Shown: positions 40,540-50,707, numbered from the stretch's first letter. The stretch: DNA of 64,000 nt from Bacteroides intestinalis DSM 17393 (GCF_000172175.1 NZ_ABJL02000008.1:620001-684000), one strand, 5' to 3'. Numbers and translations are program-made. Notes: generated from the letters alone by a model not told the origin.

Positions 40540-41586
40540 ATGAATTACGGTATTAGTATCCTTTTCAGGGCTATCCCACTGCTGATGGCCCTCTTCTGTT
40601 TTGGCTACGGAGCCTTTGTGCTCGACATGGGGACGGACGTAAACCGATTTGTTGCCGGGCCCGTAGTATTTTCATTAGGAATGATATGCATTGCATTGTT
40701 TGCTACTGCAGCTACCATCATCCGGCAACTCATCCACACATACAGTACTGCGGCAAAATACGTATTGCCTATTCTCGGCTATCTGGCTGCAATAGTATGT
40801 TTCATTGGTGGAATGACTTATATAAATGACGGTATTACTGCCGCCCATTTCGTAGCAGGGCACGTCATTTGTGGAGTAGCATTTATCACCGCCTGCGTAG
40901 CTACCACTGCCACTGCATCCACCCGTTTCACTCTAATCCCACAAAACTCAAAACGAACGGATCATACCGTACCGGCAAAAGCTTTCTCATCTGCACAAGG
41001 AGATGCGCTGATTATTCTTGCTGTCATCTTTGCTGTAATTACATGGGTATGGACTTTCTGGCTATTAGGACAAAGCAGCACTCATGTTGCTTATTTCGTA
41101 GCCGGACATGTTATGGCAGGATTAGCTTGCATATGCACCAGCTTAGTGGCACTTGTAGCTACCATATCACGCCAGATACGGAACACTTATACCGGTTCGG
41201 AACGAAAATGGTGGCCTGCCCTTGTATTGGCAATGGGTACACTTAGTATCCTCTGGGGACTTTGGATACTGACTGACATCGATCCTGATAAGTCCTCCAT
41301 CGGATATATAATGATAGGTCTGGGTTTGGTTTGTTACAGCATTTCCAGTAAAGTGATCCTGCTGGCAGTTATCTGGCGGAATGTCTTCAAACTGGCGAAT
41401 CGCATTCCGCTTATTCCAGTACTCACTGCACTGACCTGCCTTTTCTTATCTGCCTTTATGTTTGAAATGGCGACACTGGACGACGTTTACTTTGTTCCTG
41501 CACGTGTATTGGCCGGATTAGGAGGCATCTGCTTCACACTGTTCTCCATCGTCAGCATCCTCGAAAGCGGGACATCCAACTCATAA
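40540..41586 (+). CDS. yhiM: YhiM-like (DUF2776) inner-membrane protein
   Basis: 348 residues with about ten membrane helices in repeated units, each containing FVAGHV or a close variant (VNRFVAGPVVFS, AAHFVAGHVICG, VAYFVAGHVMAG, VYFVPARVLAG). The C-terminus (NRIPLIPVLTALTCLF, then GGICFTLFSIVSILESG) closely resembles E. coli YhiM, which has been linked to acid and stress survival. The transport role, if any, is unknown. It stands alone, divergent from the bile-salt-hydrolase-like gene and convergent with pgl. Confidence 0.85.
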   Translation: MNYGISILFRAIPLLMALFCFGYGAFVLDMGTDVNRFVAGPVVFSLGMICIALFATAATIIRQLIHTYSTAAKYVLPILGYLAAIVCFIGGMTYINDGITAAHFVAGHVICGVAFITACVATTATASTRFTLIPQNSKRTDHTVPAKAFSSAQGDALIILAVIFAVITWVWTFWLLGQSSTHVAYFVAGHVMAGLACICTSLVALVATISRQIRNTYTGSERKWWPALVLAMGTLSILWGLWILTDIDPDKSSIGYIMIGLGLVCYSISSKVILLAVIWRNVFKLANRIPLIPVLTALTCLFLSAFMFEMATLDDVYFVPARVLAGLGGICFTLFSIVSILESGTSNS

Positions 41587-41619
41587 ATCACTCTCTCAAT
41601 AATTGCTTTTATGGATGGG

Positions 41620-42321
41620 CTAAGGTTTTGCCAGCTCATCCATAAATACTTCTACATTCCATGCATGATGGGCTACATAGGCAGCCGGACCGGTATCACC
41701 CGAATCCAGAATATCCTGCACGACATTAGCCTTATTTCTGCCTGTAACGAAGAAGATCAATTGCTTGGCATTGAATAACAGACAGCCGGTCATAGCAATA
41801 CGCTTCTGACCGTTGTAAGGATTCACACTCACCTCATAAGGATGAAAGGAAGAAAGTAAATGCTCCTGTCCGGGAAAAATAGACGAGGTATGTCCATCTT
41901 CGCCAGCACCGAGCAACACAATGTCAAGAGCCGGGAATCCATGCCAGAGAGATGCATGACAACGTACTACACTGGAGTAACGCTTCGCCTCATTGTCGGG
42001 ACGATTGTTACCATCGATAGGAAAAATGTATTCCTCCGGCATATGAACCTTATCCAACAACAAACGGCGCATAGTGCCATAATTACTTTCTGAATCTTCG
42101 GCAGGCACACAACGTTCATCCACCCAATAGATGCGCATACGCAACCAGGGAGTGGCATCCTTGAACTCATCCGCCCACAAATCGAACATGAGCGAAGGCG
42201 TACTGCCTCCGCTGAATGCTATGTGGAAAATCTTTTGCGGCTCTGCCTCCATCAGACTTATGATGTGTTTGATAAGAGCTCGTGCCGTTTCAACAGCTGT
42301 ACTATAGATATAAGTTTTCAT
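41620..42321 (-). CDS. pgl: 6-phosphogluconolactonase
   Basis: 233 residues. The start is followed by FHIAFSGGSTPSLMFDLWAD (sugar-phosphate loop, about 32-52), then IYWVDERCVPAEDSESNYG and VLLGAGEDGHTSSIFPG, all signature motifs of the NagB/Pgl fold. It hydrolyses 6-phosphogluconolactone after Zwf. It overlaps zwf by 4 nt (ATGA) at the end of the gnd-zwf-pgl operon. Confidence 0.94.
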   Translation of the reverse strand: MKTYIYSTAVETARALIKHIISLMEAEPQKIFHIAFSGGSTPSLMFDLWADEFKDATPWLRMRIYWVDERCVPAEDSESNYGTMRRLLLDKVHMPEEYIFPIDGNNRPDNEAKRYSSVVRCHASLWHGFPALDIVLLGAGEDGHTSSIFPGQEHLLSSFHPYEVSVNPYNGQKRIAMTGCLLFNAKQLIFFVTGRNKANVVQDILDSGDTGPAAYVAHHAWNVEVFMDELAKP

Positions 42322-43805
42322 AACTCACAATATTGATCAGTGTTCGTTAAGTTTTTACACGGATTGGTCCAGTCAGCACCATGTTCGTGCATCATAGCTT
42401 CACTCTCCAGAGGTCCCCAGGTTCCGACGGGATAGCCATAGAGAGGTGCATCCGGATATTCGTTCCAATAGCGCAATACCGGATCGAAGAAACGCCAGGA
42501 AGCTTCGACGGCATCACTACGAGTGAAAAGGGTCGGATCACCCTGAATACAGTCTTCTATCAGGCGGGCATAAGCATCACCTGTAGCCTTTCCGCCCAAT
42601 TGGTCATAACTGAAATCCATCATCACCTGCTTCACATCGAATCCCGGACCGGGCACTTTCATACCAAACTTCAGTACGATGCCCTCATTGGGTTGCAAGC
42701 GAAGGATAAGTTTATTAGCCCGCGGACAATGTCCGCCATGGCAATGAAACATCTGATGCGGTGTCTCACGGAAATGCACTACAATCTCCGTCACCTTCGT
42801 AGGCATCTGCTTTCCTGTGCGGATGTAGAAAGGTACACCACTCCAGCGCCAGTTATCGATACCGATTTTCATGGCAATGTAAGTTTCAGTGCGCGAGTCG
42901 GCAGGAACGTTCTTTTCTTCACGGTAGCCCTTTTTAGAACCGGAAGCCGTATATTGCCCGCGGACTATATGTTCATTCAAATCTTCATCCGTCAGAGGTT
43001 TCAAGGATTCATAGACCTTCACCACTTCATTACGGAAATTGTCAGCCGTAAAAACTGCAGGAGGTTCCATAGCGGTAAGAGCTACCAACTGGATAAGATG
43101 GTTCTGAACCATATCCCGCAAAGCTCCTGTTCCATCATAGAAACCGCCACGCTGTTCAATACCCAGATTCTCTACTGCAGTAACTTCTATATAATCGATA
43201 TAATTACGGTTCCACAGCGGTTCGAAGATGCCGTTGGCAAAACGGAAAGCAAGAATATTTTGAGCTGTTTCTTTACCGAGAAAATGATCGATACGATAAA
43301 TCTGGTGCTCCTCAAAGACGGAAGCATATATTTTGTTTAGTTCTTGTGCTGACTTCAGGTCGTAGCCGAAAGGTTTCTCAACGATGATACGGGTATGCTT
43401 ACGATTCAATCCGGCTTTTTTCAGATGCAGGGGAATAACTCCATAAAGTGAAGGAGGCGTAGCAAGATAGAACAGCAAATTATCCGGAGCTTTCTCACCT
43501 GTGATTTCCTGTAAACGCTTGCCCAGCATTTCGTACCCTTCTTCTTTGGCAGGATCTATGCTGAGATAATGTAAATGAGTACAGAATTCCTTCATCCCTA
43601 CTTCAGCGGGAGTGACAAAATGTTCCAGTTCATTCAATATATAGTCACGGTAAGTATCATCCGCGTAGTCTGTGCGCCCAATTCCTAAAATGCTAAACTC
43701 TTCCGGCAACCGATTATCTTTATAAAGAGAGTAGAGTGCCGGCATAAGTTTGCGCTTCGTCAGGTCACCCGAGGCGCCGAATATGATCATTACAAATTTA
43801 CTCAT
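42318..43805 (-). CDS. zwf: Glucose-6-phosphate 1-dehydrogenase
   Basis: 495 residues. NADP-binding FGASGDLTKRKLMPALYSLY (9-28), the catalytic region RIDHFLGKETAQNILAFRFA (about 173-192, with the active-site His), and EKPFGYDLKSA are present. First step of the oxidative pentose phosphate pathway, producing NADPH. Middle gene of the operon; 40 bp of repeated TTAGTGA words separate it from gnd. Confidence 0.95.
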   Translation of the reverse strand: MSKFVMIIFGASGDLTKRKLMPALYSLYKDNRLPEEFSILGIGRTDYADDTYRDYILNELEHFVTPAEVGMKEFCTHLHYLSIDPAKEEGYEMLGKRLQEITGEKAPDNLLFYLATPPSLYGVIPLHLKKAGLNRKHTRIIVEKPFGYDLKSAQELNKIYASVFEEHQIYRIDHFLGKETAQNILAFRFANGIFEPLWNRNYIDYIEVTAVENLGIEQRGGFYDGTGALRDMVQNHLIQLVALTAMEPPAVFTADNFRNEVVKVYESLKPLTDEDLNEHIVRGQYTASGSKKGYREEKNVPADSRTETYIAMKIGIDNWRWSGVPFYIRTGKQMPTKVTEIVVHFRETPHQMFHCHGGHCPRANKLILRLQPNEGIVLKFGMKVPGPGFDVKQVMMDFSYDQLGGKATGDAYARLIEDCIQGDPTLFTRSDAVEASWRFFDPVLRYWNEYPDAPLYGYPVGTWGPLESEAMMHEHGADWTNPCKNLTNTDQYCEL

Positions 43806-43845
43806 TTAATTTAGTGATTAGTGGTTAGTGATTAGTAGTTAGTGA
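43806..43845. repeat. TTAGTGA-word spacer between gnd and zwf
   Basis: The 40-bp gap is made of GTGATTAGT / GGTTAGTGA words repeated four times with an 8-9-bp period. The same word recurs at 33911-33921 between tolC and the adaptor gene. No gene or standard terminator is present. Confidence 0.6.
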
Positions 43846-45333
43846 CTACACATTATATGTACCTGATTTTGTATCTCCGCCATGTCCGGTCCAGTTCTCA
43901 TGGAAGAATTGCCCGCGAAGTTCATCAGTACGTTCGAAAGTATGTGCACCAAAGTAATCGCGTTGTGCCTGAATCATATTGGCAGGTAACTTCGCAGATA
44001 CCAGTGAATAGAAATAGTTCAGTGCAGAAGAGAAAGCAGGAACAGGCAGTTCTTCTTTCATTGCATGAGCTACAAGATGCTTCCAGCCCGAAAGCAATTC
44101 TTTAATTTCTTCCCGGAAGTAAGGAGCAAGCAGCAAGTGCTTCGGCTTCTGTGATGCTTCAAAAGCTGCGGCTATATCATTCAAGAATACGCTACGAATA
44201 ATACAACCACCACGCCACATACGGGCAATGGATGCCAAGTCGAGATCCCAACCGTAAGTTTCGGATGCCTTTTGCAATACAGCAAAACCTTGTGCATAAG
44301 ATACCAATTTGGAAGCATACAAGGCCGAATAAATATCCTTCACCAGTTCCGGTTTATTATATACCACTTGTGAACGCTGGCAAGCGAATTGCTTGGAAGC
44401 CGCTTCACGCAGATTTTTCTGTGCCGAAAGGCTACGCTCAAAAACAGCCGTAGCAATCAGTCCCAAGGGCATTCCCAGTTCCATAGCATTGATAACAGAC
44501 CATTTACCAGTACCTTTCTGTCCGGCAGCATCCAAAATCTTATCAATCAGATATCCACCTGCCTTATCTTTATGGCGTAAAATGTTGGCAGTGATTTCTA
44601 TCAGATAACTGCGCAATTTACCCTCATTCCAATGAGCGAATACGGAAGCCATTTCTTCATTATCCAGTTGCAATAGATTCTTCATCACCCAGTAGGCTTC
44701 GGCAATCAGCTGCATATCGCCATACTCGATACCATTATGTATCATCTTGACAAAGTGTCCCGAACCAGCCGGACCAATCCAATCACAGCAAGGAGTACCA
44801 TCGGCAGCACGTGCAGCGATACTTTGCAGAATGGGTTTCACTTCATCCCATGCAGTAACAGAACCACCCGGCATAATAGAAGCACCATTCAGCGCTCCTT
44901 CTTCTCCGCCGGAAACACCAGCTCCGACAAAGCGAAAACCTTTCTGTTCGGCCAATGCCACACGGCGATTGGTATCTTCATAATTTGAATTTCCACCATC
45001 TATTAGTATATCTCCCGGAGAAAGATACGGAAAAAGCTGTTCCATCAACTCATCTACCGCATTACCCGCACGAACCATCATCATGATTTTGCGCGGTGTA
45101 GAAATGGACTCCACAAAGTCGGGTATTTCAGTATATCCTTCAATAGTCTTTCCCTTGGCACGGCCATTGGTAAAGCGTTCTACCACGCCTTCTTCTACTC
45201 CCGGAACGGTTCGATTATACACGGATACGTGCCATCCCTTATCTGCCATGTTCAAGGCCAGATTCTCCCCCATTACGGCAAGTCCAATTAAGCCGATGTC
45301 TGTCTTTTGTTTGTTTTTGGTCATAACTTGCAT
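43846..45333 (-). CDS. gnd: 6-phosphogluconate dehydrogenase, decarboxylating
   Basis: 495 residues. The Rossmann motif GLIGLAVMGENLALNMADKG (about 14-33), the domain boundary GGNSNYEDTNRR, the substrate loop GVSGGEEGALNGASIMPGGS and the catalytic Lys region SGHFVKMIHNGIEYGDMQLI are all present. It makes ribulose-5-phosphate, NADPH and CO2. First gene of gnd-zwf-pgl. The start may be 45333 or, three codons in, 45324. Confidence 0.95.
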   Translation of the reverse strand: MQVMTKNKQKTDIGLIGLAVMGENLALNMADKGWHVSVYNRTVPGVEEGVVERFTNGRAKGKTIEGYTEIPDFVESISTPRKIMMMVRAGNAVDELMEQLFPYLSPGDILIDGGNSNYEDTNRRVALAEQKGFRFVGAGVSGGEEGALNGASIMPGGSVTAWDEVKPILQSIAARAADGTPCCDWIGPAGSGHFVKMIHNGIEYGDMQLIAEAYWVMKNLLQLDNEEMASVFAHWNEGKLRSYLIEITANILRHKDKAGGYLIDKILDAAGQKGTGKWSVINAMELGMPLGLIATAVFERSLSAQKNLREAASKQFACQRSQVVYNKPELVKDIYSALYASKLVSYAQGFAVLQKASETYGWDLDLASIARMWRGGCIIRSVFLNDIAAAFEASQKPKHLLLAPYFREEIKELLSGWKHLVAHAMKEELPVPAFSSALNYFYSLVSAKLPANMIQAQRDYFGAHTFERTDELRGQFFHENWTGHGGDTKSGTYNV

Positions 45334-45460
45334 TTTTTTGTTATTGTTTCATTGAAATGGAAACAATATGCCAAGGGCATTTGTTCGTATGAATTTCGAA
45401 TAAAAATCGTACTTTTGCAAACATGACTACATTTCACCTGAAAAACTTAAATACAGATTT

Positions 45461-46615
45461 ATGAAAAAACTACATATCGGACTACTGCCGCGTATCATAA
45501 TAGCCATAGCATTGGGCATTCTTTTGGGTAATTTTCTTCCCGGAGGTATGGTACGCTTTTTCGTTACGTTCAACGGTATTTTCAGTGAGTTCCTGAACTT
45601 CTCCATACCACTTATTATTGTAGGGTTAGTAACAGTAGCAATTGCCGATATTGGTAAAGGTGCCGGAAAACTATTATTAATTACAGCACTGATTGCTTAC
45701 GGAGCAACCTTGTTTTCCGGTTTTTTGTCTTACTTTACTGGTGTAACTGTATTTCCATACCTGATAGAATCGGGAGTTCCGCTGGAAGAGGTCAGTGAAG
45801 CGCAAGGCATCTTGCCTTTCTTTTCTGTTGCCATACCTCCGCTGATGAATGTTATGACAGCTCTGGTATTAGCTTTCATGTTAGGACTTGGGCTTGCTCA
45901 ACTGAAAAACGATACGTTGAAGCATGCTGCACGCGATTTCCAGGAAATTATTATTCGCATGATCAGTGCAGTCATTCTGCCATTGCTCCCTATTTACATA
46001 TTCGGTATATTCCTTAATATGACACATTCGGGACAGGTATTCTCTGTATTAATGGTCTTCATAAAAATAATCGGTGTGATCTTCCTGCTGCATATCTTCC
46101 TTTTAGTGTTCCAGTATTGCATAGCTGCACTATTCGTCCGTAAGAATCCCTTTAAATTATTGGGACGGATGATGCCTGCCTATTTCACCGCCTTAGGTAC
46201 ACAGTCTTCTGCTGCCACTATTCCTGTCACATTGGAACAGACTAAAAAGAATGGGGTATCATCTGACATAGCAGGTTTTGTGATTCCACTTTGTGCTACG
46301 ATACATCTATCCGGAAGTACGCTCAAGATAGTTGCATGCGCCCTTGCCTTGATGATGATGCAGGGTATACCTTTCGATTTCCCACTATTTGCCGGTTTTA
46401 TTTTCATGCTGGGAATCACCATGGTAGCAGCTCCCGGAGTTCCTGGTGGTGCTATCATGGCATCTTTGGGTATATTGCAGTCCATGCTTGGTTTCGATGA
46501 ATCGGCACAAGCATTGATGATTGCGCTCTACATTGCGATGGATAGCTTCGGTACTGCCTGTAATGTGACGGGAGACGGGGCGATTGCGTTGGTAGTGGAT
46601 AAGATATATAAATGA
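45461..46615 (+). CDS. Dicarboxylate/amino-acid:cation symporter (DAACS family)
   Basis: 384 residues, eight membrane helices plus two re-entrant loops. Signatures are FNGIFSEFLNFSIPLIIVGL, TALGTQSSAATIPVTLEQTK (first hairpin with its serine-rich motif), PLCATIHLSGSTLKIVACAL and AAPGVPGGAIMASLG. It is a short member (usual 400-430). Imports Na+- or H+-coupled succinate, fumarate, aspartate or serine/threonine; the substrate is not fixed by sequence. A TACTTTTG box lies at 45410-45417. Divergent from gnd. Confidence 0.9.
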   Translation: MKKLHIGLLPRIIIAIALGILLGNFLPGGMVRFFVTFNGIFSEFLNFSIPLIIVGLVTVAIADIGKGAGKLLLITALIAYGATLFSGFLSYFTGVTVFPYLIESGVPLEEVSEAQGILPFFSVAIPPLMNVMTALVLAFMLGLGLAQLKNDTLKHAARDFQEIIIRMISAVILPLLPIYIFGIFLNMTHSGQVFSVLMVFIKIIGVIFLLHIFLLVFQYCIAALFVRKNPFKLLGRMMPAYFTALGTQSSAATIPVTLEQTKKNGVSSDIAGFVIPLCATIHLSGSTLKIVACALALMMMQGIPFDFPLFAGFIFMLGITMVAAPGVPGGAIMASLGILQSMLGFDESAQALMIALYIAMDSFGTACNVTGDGAIALVVDKIYK

Positions 46616-46688
46616 AAAAAGTTTTGTTTTCTCGTAAAAAACAACGAATTTTGTCCTCTTAAAATCAATTTATAACGAAGCCTACAAT

Positions 46689-47765
46689 ATGAAAACAGCT
46701 CTAATCTCCGGAATAACAGGTCAGGACGGTTCGTTTCTTGCCGAATTCTTATTACAAAAAGGATATGAAGTTCACGGTATTCTCCGCCGTTCATCCTCAT
46801 TCAATACAGGACGTATCGAACACTTGTACTTCGACGAATGGGTGCGCGACATGAAACAGAAACGTACTATTAACCTGCATTACGGCGATATGACGGATAG
46901 CAGTTCGCTCATTCGAATCATTCAGCAGGTGCAACCGGATGAAATCTATAATCTTGCCGCACAAAGTCATGTAAAGGTATCTTTTGATGTACCGGAATAC
47001 ACAGCTGAAGCGGACGCCATTGGTACACTCCGTATGCTGGAAGCTGTCCGCATCCTGGGCATGGAGAAAAAAACAAAGATTTATCAGGCATCTACTTCGG
47101 AACTCTACGGAAAAGTACAGGAAGTTCCTCAAACGGAAACAACGCCTTTCTATCCCCGTAGCCCGTACGGAGTAGCCAAACAATATGGTTTCTGGATTAC
47201 CAAAAACTACCGCGAAAGTTATGGAATGTTTGCCGTAAACGGTATCCTTTTCAATCATGAAAGTGAACGCAGAGGTGAGACATTTGTAACCCGCAAGATT
47301 ACGCTGGCTGCTGCACGCATAGCACAAGGTTTTCAGGATAAATTGTATTTAGGTAATCTGGACGCACGCCGTGACTGGGGATATGCGAAAGATTATGTAG
47401 AGTGTATGTGGCTCATTCTTCAGCATGATACACCGGAAGATTTCGTGATTGCCACAGGAGAAATGCATACTGTTCGTGAGTTTGCCACACTCGCCTTCAA
47501 AGAAGTAGGTATTGAACTGCGTTGGGAAGGTGAAGGTGTCGAAGAAAAAGGCATTGATGTGAAGACAGGCAAAATCATTGTAGAAGTAGATTCAAAATAC
47601 TTCCGTCCTGCCGAAGTTGAACAATTGCTGGGTGATCCTACCAAAGCCAAAACACTTTTGGGCTGGAACCCAAGACAAACCAGCTTTGAAGATCTCGTGA
47701 AGATTATGGCAACGCATGACATGAAGTTCGTGAAGAAGCTGTATCTGAGATCACAAGAGAATTAA
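46689..47765 (+). CDS. gmd: GDP-mannose 4,6-dehydratase
   Basis: 358 residues, extended SDR. NADP loop GITGQDGSFLAEFLLQKGYE (8-27), HGILRRSSSFNTGRIEHLY, catalytic Ser/Thr with Tyr-Lys in YPRSPYGVAKQYG, and FNHESERRGETFVTRKIT are diagnostic for GMD. It forms GDP-4-keto-6-deoxymannose, which the next gene (fcl) converts to GDP-L-fucose. The pair is 20 bp apart. In Bacteroides, GDP-fucose feeds fucosylated surface glycans and glycoproteins. Confidence 0.96.
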   Translation: MKTALISGITGQDGSFLAEFLLQKGYEVHGILRRSSSFNTGRIEHLYFDEWVRDMKQKRTINLHYGDMTDSSSLIRIIQQVQPDEIYNLAAQSHVKVSFDVPEYTAEADAIGTLRMLEAVRILGMEKKTKIYQASTSELYGKVQEVPQTETTPFYPRSPYGVAKQYGFWITKNYRESYGMFAVNGILFNHESERRGETFVTRKITLAAARIAQGFQDKLYLGNLDARRDWGYAKDYVECMWLILQHDTPEDFVIATGEMHTVREFATLAFKEVGIELRWEGEGVEEKGIDVKTGKIIVEVDSKYFRPAEVEQLLGDPTKAKTLLGWNPRQTSFEDLVKIMATHDMKFVKKLYLRSQEN

Positions 47766-47785
47766 TACATAAAACTTAAAATATA

Positions 47786-48862
47786 ATGTTAGACAAAAAC
47801 GCCAAAATCTACGTAGCAGGTCATCGTGGCCTGGTAGGTTCTGCAATCTGGAAGAACCTGCAAGATAAAGGATATACCAATCTTATTGGCAAAACCCACA
47901 AAGAAGTCGACTTACTGGACGCCATTGCCGTTCGTAGATTCTTTGATGAAGAACAACCGGAATATGTATTCCTTGCTGCCGCTTTCGTAGGCGGCATCAT
48001 GGCAAACAGTATCTATCGTGCTGATTTCATCTACAAGAACCTGCAAATACAACAGAACGTCATCGGCGAAAGTTTCCGCCATAATGTAAAGAAACTCCTC
48101 TTCCTGGGCAGCACTTGCATCTATCCACGCGATGCCGAGCAACCCATGAAAGAAGAAGTACTTCTTACCTCTCCCTTGGAATACACCAATGAACCCTATG
48201 CCATAGCTAAGATTGCCGGACTGAAAATGTGCGAAAGTTTCAACCTGCAATACGGTACAAATTATATTGCTGTAATGCCTACCAACCTCTATGGCCCGAA
48301 CGATAATTTCGATCTGGAACGCAGTCATGTACTTCCTGCCATGATTCGCAAGATACACCTTGCCCACTGTCTGAAACAAGGTGATTGGGATGCCATACGC
48401 AAAGACCTGGATCTCCGTCCCGTAGAAGGCATTGGCGGAACCGGCAGCAAAGAGGATATTCTCACCATTCTTGCTAAATACGGTATCAGTGACAATGAAG
48501 TGAAACTTTGGGGTACCGGTACACCGCTTCGCGAATTCCTTTGGAGCGAAGAAATGGCAGATGCCAGTGTATTCGTCATGGAACATGTAGACTTCAAAGA
48601 CACCTATAAACCAGACGATAAAGACATTCGTAACTGCCACATCAATATAGGTACAGGTAAAGAAATCTCCATCCGCAACCTTGCCGAACTGATTGTTTCT
48701 ACTGTAGGCTACAAAGGCCAACTGAGTTTCGATAGTAGCAAACCGGACGGCACCATGCGTAAACTGACTGACCCTTCAAAACTACATTCTCTGGGTTGGC
48801 ACCACAAAGTAGAAATAGAAGAAGGCGTACAACGCATCTATCATTGGTATTTAAAATCGTAA
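47786..48862 (+). CDS. fcl: GDP-L-fucose synthase
   Basis: 358 residues. NADP motif VAGHRGLVGSAIWKNLQDKG, HKEVDLLD, LFLGSTCIYPRDAEQPMKEE, catalytic Tyr-Lys in NEPYAIAKIAGLKMCE, then TNLYGPNDNFDLERSHVLPA. Epimerises and reduces the GMD product. Longer than the E. coli enzyme (321 aa) because of an insertion near 205-235 (PVEGIGGTGSKEDILTILAK), as is usual in Bacteroidota. Co-transcribed with gmd; hairpin 48872-48904 follows. Confidence 0.95.
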   Translation: MLDKNAKIYVAGHRGLVGSAIWKNLQDKGYTNLIGKTHKEVDLLDAIAVRRFFDEEQPEYVFLAAAFVGGIMANSIYRADFIYKNLQIQQNVIGESFRHNVKKLLFLGSTCIYPRDAEQPMKEEVLLTSPLEYTNEPYAIAKIAGLKMCESFNLQYGTNYIAVMPTNLYGPNDNFDLERSHVLPAMIRKIHLAHCLKQGDWDAIRKDLDLRPVEGIGGTGSKEDILTILAKYGISDNEVKLWGTGTPLREFLWSEEMADASVFVMEHVDFKDTYKPDDKDIRNCHINIGTGKEISIRNLAELIVSTVGYKGQLSFDSSKPDGTMRKLTDPSKLHSLGWHHKVEIEEGVQRIYHWYLKS

Positions 48863-48871
48863 ATATTTCAA

Positions 48872-48904
48872 TAGCCCTGGCCATATTTTAATATGCCAGG
48901 GCTA
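48872..48904 (+). terminator. Hairpin after fcl
   Basis: TAGCCCTGGC (48872-48881) pairs with GCCAGGGCTA (48895-48904), 10 bp without mismatch. The tail is AAATTATA rather than a T-run, so termination may be partial or factor-assisted. Confidence 0.6.
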
Positions 48905-48939
48905 AATTATATACATATCCCGCTTTTTTTAGCTAAAAA

Positions 48940-48970
48940 TTTGCTTTCTTTTGATAAAGCCTTATATTTG
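48940..48970 (+). promoter_or_regulatory. Promoter of the acyl-CoA ligase gene
   Basis: TTTG at 48940-48943 and TATATTTG at 48963-48970, 19 bp apart, match the Bacteroides consensus fully. The start codon is 35 bp downstream. Confidence 0.75.
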
Positions 48971-49005
48971 CACAAATTTCAAATAAATGTGCAATATATA
49001 ATATC

Positions 49006-50664
49006 ATGGAACAAAGCTTTATCGCCTACATTGAGAATAGTATTAAAGAGAATTGGGACCTTGATGCCCTGACAGATTATAATGGCGCTACCCTACAATA
49101 TAAAGATGTAGCCCGCAAAATAGAGAAAGTACATTTAATCTTCGAAGCAAGCGGTATTAAAAAAGGCGATAAGATAGCCATCTGTGGACGTAATAGCTCA
49201 CACTGGGGAGTCACCTTCCTTGCCACACTTACCTACGGAGCAGTTGCAGTTCCTATCCTTCATGAGTTCAAAGCGGACAATGTACACAACATTGTCAATC
49301 ACTCCGAAGCAAAATTACTCTTTGTGGGCGACCAGGTATGGGAAAACCTCAACGAATCTGCAATGACTATCCTGGAAGGCATCATTCTGATGACGGACTT
49401 CTCCATTCTCATCTCACGCACACAGAAACTGGATTACGCCCGTGAACATCTGAACGAATTGTTCGGCAAGAAATACCCCAAGAATTTCCGTAAAGAACAC
49501 ATTGAATATCACAAAGATCAGCCCGAAGAACTGGCAGTCATCAACTATACTTCCGGAACAACGAGTTACTCCAAGGGGGTAATGCTGCCCTACCGCAGCC
49601 TGTGGTCCAATACGGCATTCGCATTCGAAGTATTGCCATTGAAAGCCGGAGACAAGATTATCTCCATGTTGCCAATGGCACACATGTACGGGTTGGCATT
49701 CGAATTCCTGTACGAGTTCTCAGCAGGATGTCAGATCTACTTCCTAACCCGCATGCCAAGCCCCAAAATCATTTTCCAGGCATTCTCGGAAGTGAAGCCC
49801 CACCTTGTAGTGGCTGTACCGCTTATTATAGAAAAGATCATTAAGAAGAACGTGCTTCCGAAACTGGAAACACCTACCATGAAGCTATTGCTGAAAGTTC
49901 CCATCATCAATGACAAGATTAAAGCAACTGTACGCGAAGGAGTAGTCAATGCTTTCGGCGGACGTTTTGCAGAAGTTATCGTAGGCGGTGCCGCTTTCAA
50001 TCAGGAAGTAGAACAATTCCTGCACATGATAGAATTCCCCTACACGGTAGGTTATGGGATGACAGAATGTGGTCCGATTATCTGTTACGAAGACTGGTCA
50101 CGCTTCAAACCGGGTTCCTGCGGTAAGGCGGTTCCGCGTATGGAAGTGAAAGTTCTTTCTTCCGATCCGGAAAATATACCGGGGGAAATCGTATGCCGCG
50201 GACCGAATGTTATGCTTGGATACTATAAAAATGAAGAAGCCACACGTGAAGCAATCGACGCTGACGGTTGGCTGCATACAGGCGACCTTGCACTAATGGA
50301 CGCCGAAGGGAATATCACCATCAAAGGACGCAGCAAGAATATGTTGCTCGGTTCCAGTGGACAAAATATATACCCCGAAGAAATAGAAGATAAGTTGAAT
50401 AACATGCCGTACGTTGCCGAAAGTATTATCGTGCAGCAGAATGAAAAGCTTGTCGGACTGGTATATCCGGACTTCGACGATGCCTTTGCACACGGCCTGA
50501 CTACCGCAGATATAGAACGGGTCATGGAAGAAAACCGTGCCACGCTAAACACCATGTTGCCTGCATACAGCCAGATATTCAAAATGAAAATCTATCCCGA
50601 AGAATTTGAGAAAACTCCAAAACGCTCCATTAAACGATTCTTATACCAGGAAGCAAAGGGATAA
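49006..50664 (+). CDS. AMP-binding long-chain acyl-CoA ligase
   Basis: 552 residues. ANL-superfamily motifs: P-loop INYTSGTTSYSKGVMLP (about 177-193), VGYGMTECGPIICY (A5), DGWLHTGDLALMDAEGNITI (A7), GRSKNMLLGSSGQNIYPEEI (A8), and a C-terminal Lys in EEFEKTPKRSIKRFLY (A10). It activates a fatty acid via acyl-AMP to acyl-CoA; chain length is not predictable. No membrane anchor. The downstream sulfatase starts 43 bp later, so the two may share a transcript, although they have no obvious metabolic link. Confidence 0.9.
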   Translation: MEQSFIAYIENSIKENWDLDALTDYNGATLQYKDVARKIEKVHLIFEASGIKKGDKIAICGRNSSHWGVTFLATLTYGAVAVPILHEFKADNVHNIVNHSEAKLLFVGDQVWENLNESAMTILEGIILMTDFSILISRTQKLDYAREHLNELFGKKYPKNFRKEHIEYHKDQPEELAVINYTSGTTSYSKGVMLPYRSLWSNTAFAFEVLPLKAGDKIISMLPMAHMYGLAFEFLYEFSAGCQIYFLTRMPSPKIIFQAFSEVKPHLVVAVPLIIEKIIKKNVLPKLETPTMKLLLKVPIINDKIKATVREGVVNAFGGRFAEVIVGGAAFNQEVEQFLHMIEFPYTVGYGMTECGPIICYEDWSRFKPGSCGKAVPRMEVKVLSSDPENIPGEIVCRGPNVMLGYYKNEEATREAIDADGWLHTGDLALMDAEGNITIKGRSKNMLLGSSGQNIYPEEIEDKLNNMPYVAESIIVQQNEKLVGLVYPDFDDAFAHGLTTADIERVMEENRATLNTMLPAYSQIFKMKIYPEEFEKTPKRSIKRFLYQEAKG

Positions 50665-50707
50665 GATTGTAATTAACCGACTAACCTTTATTAAAGTATT
50701 ATCTCAA

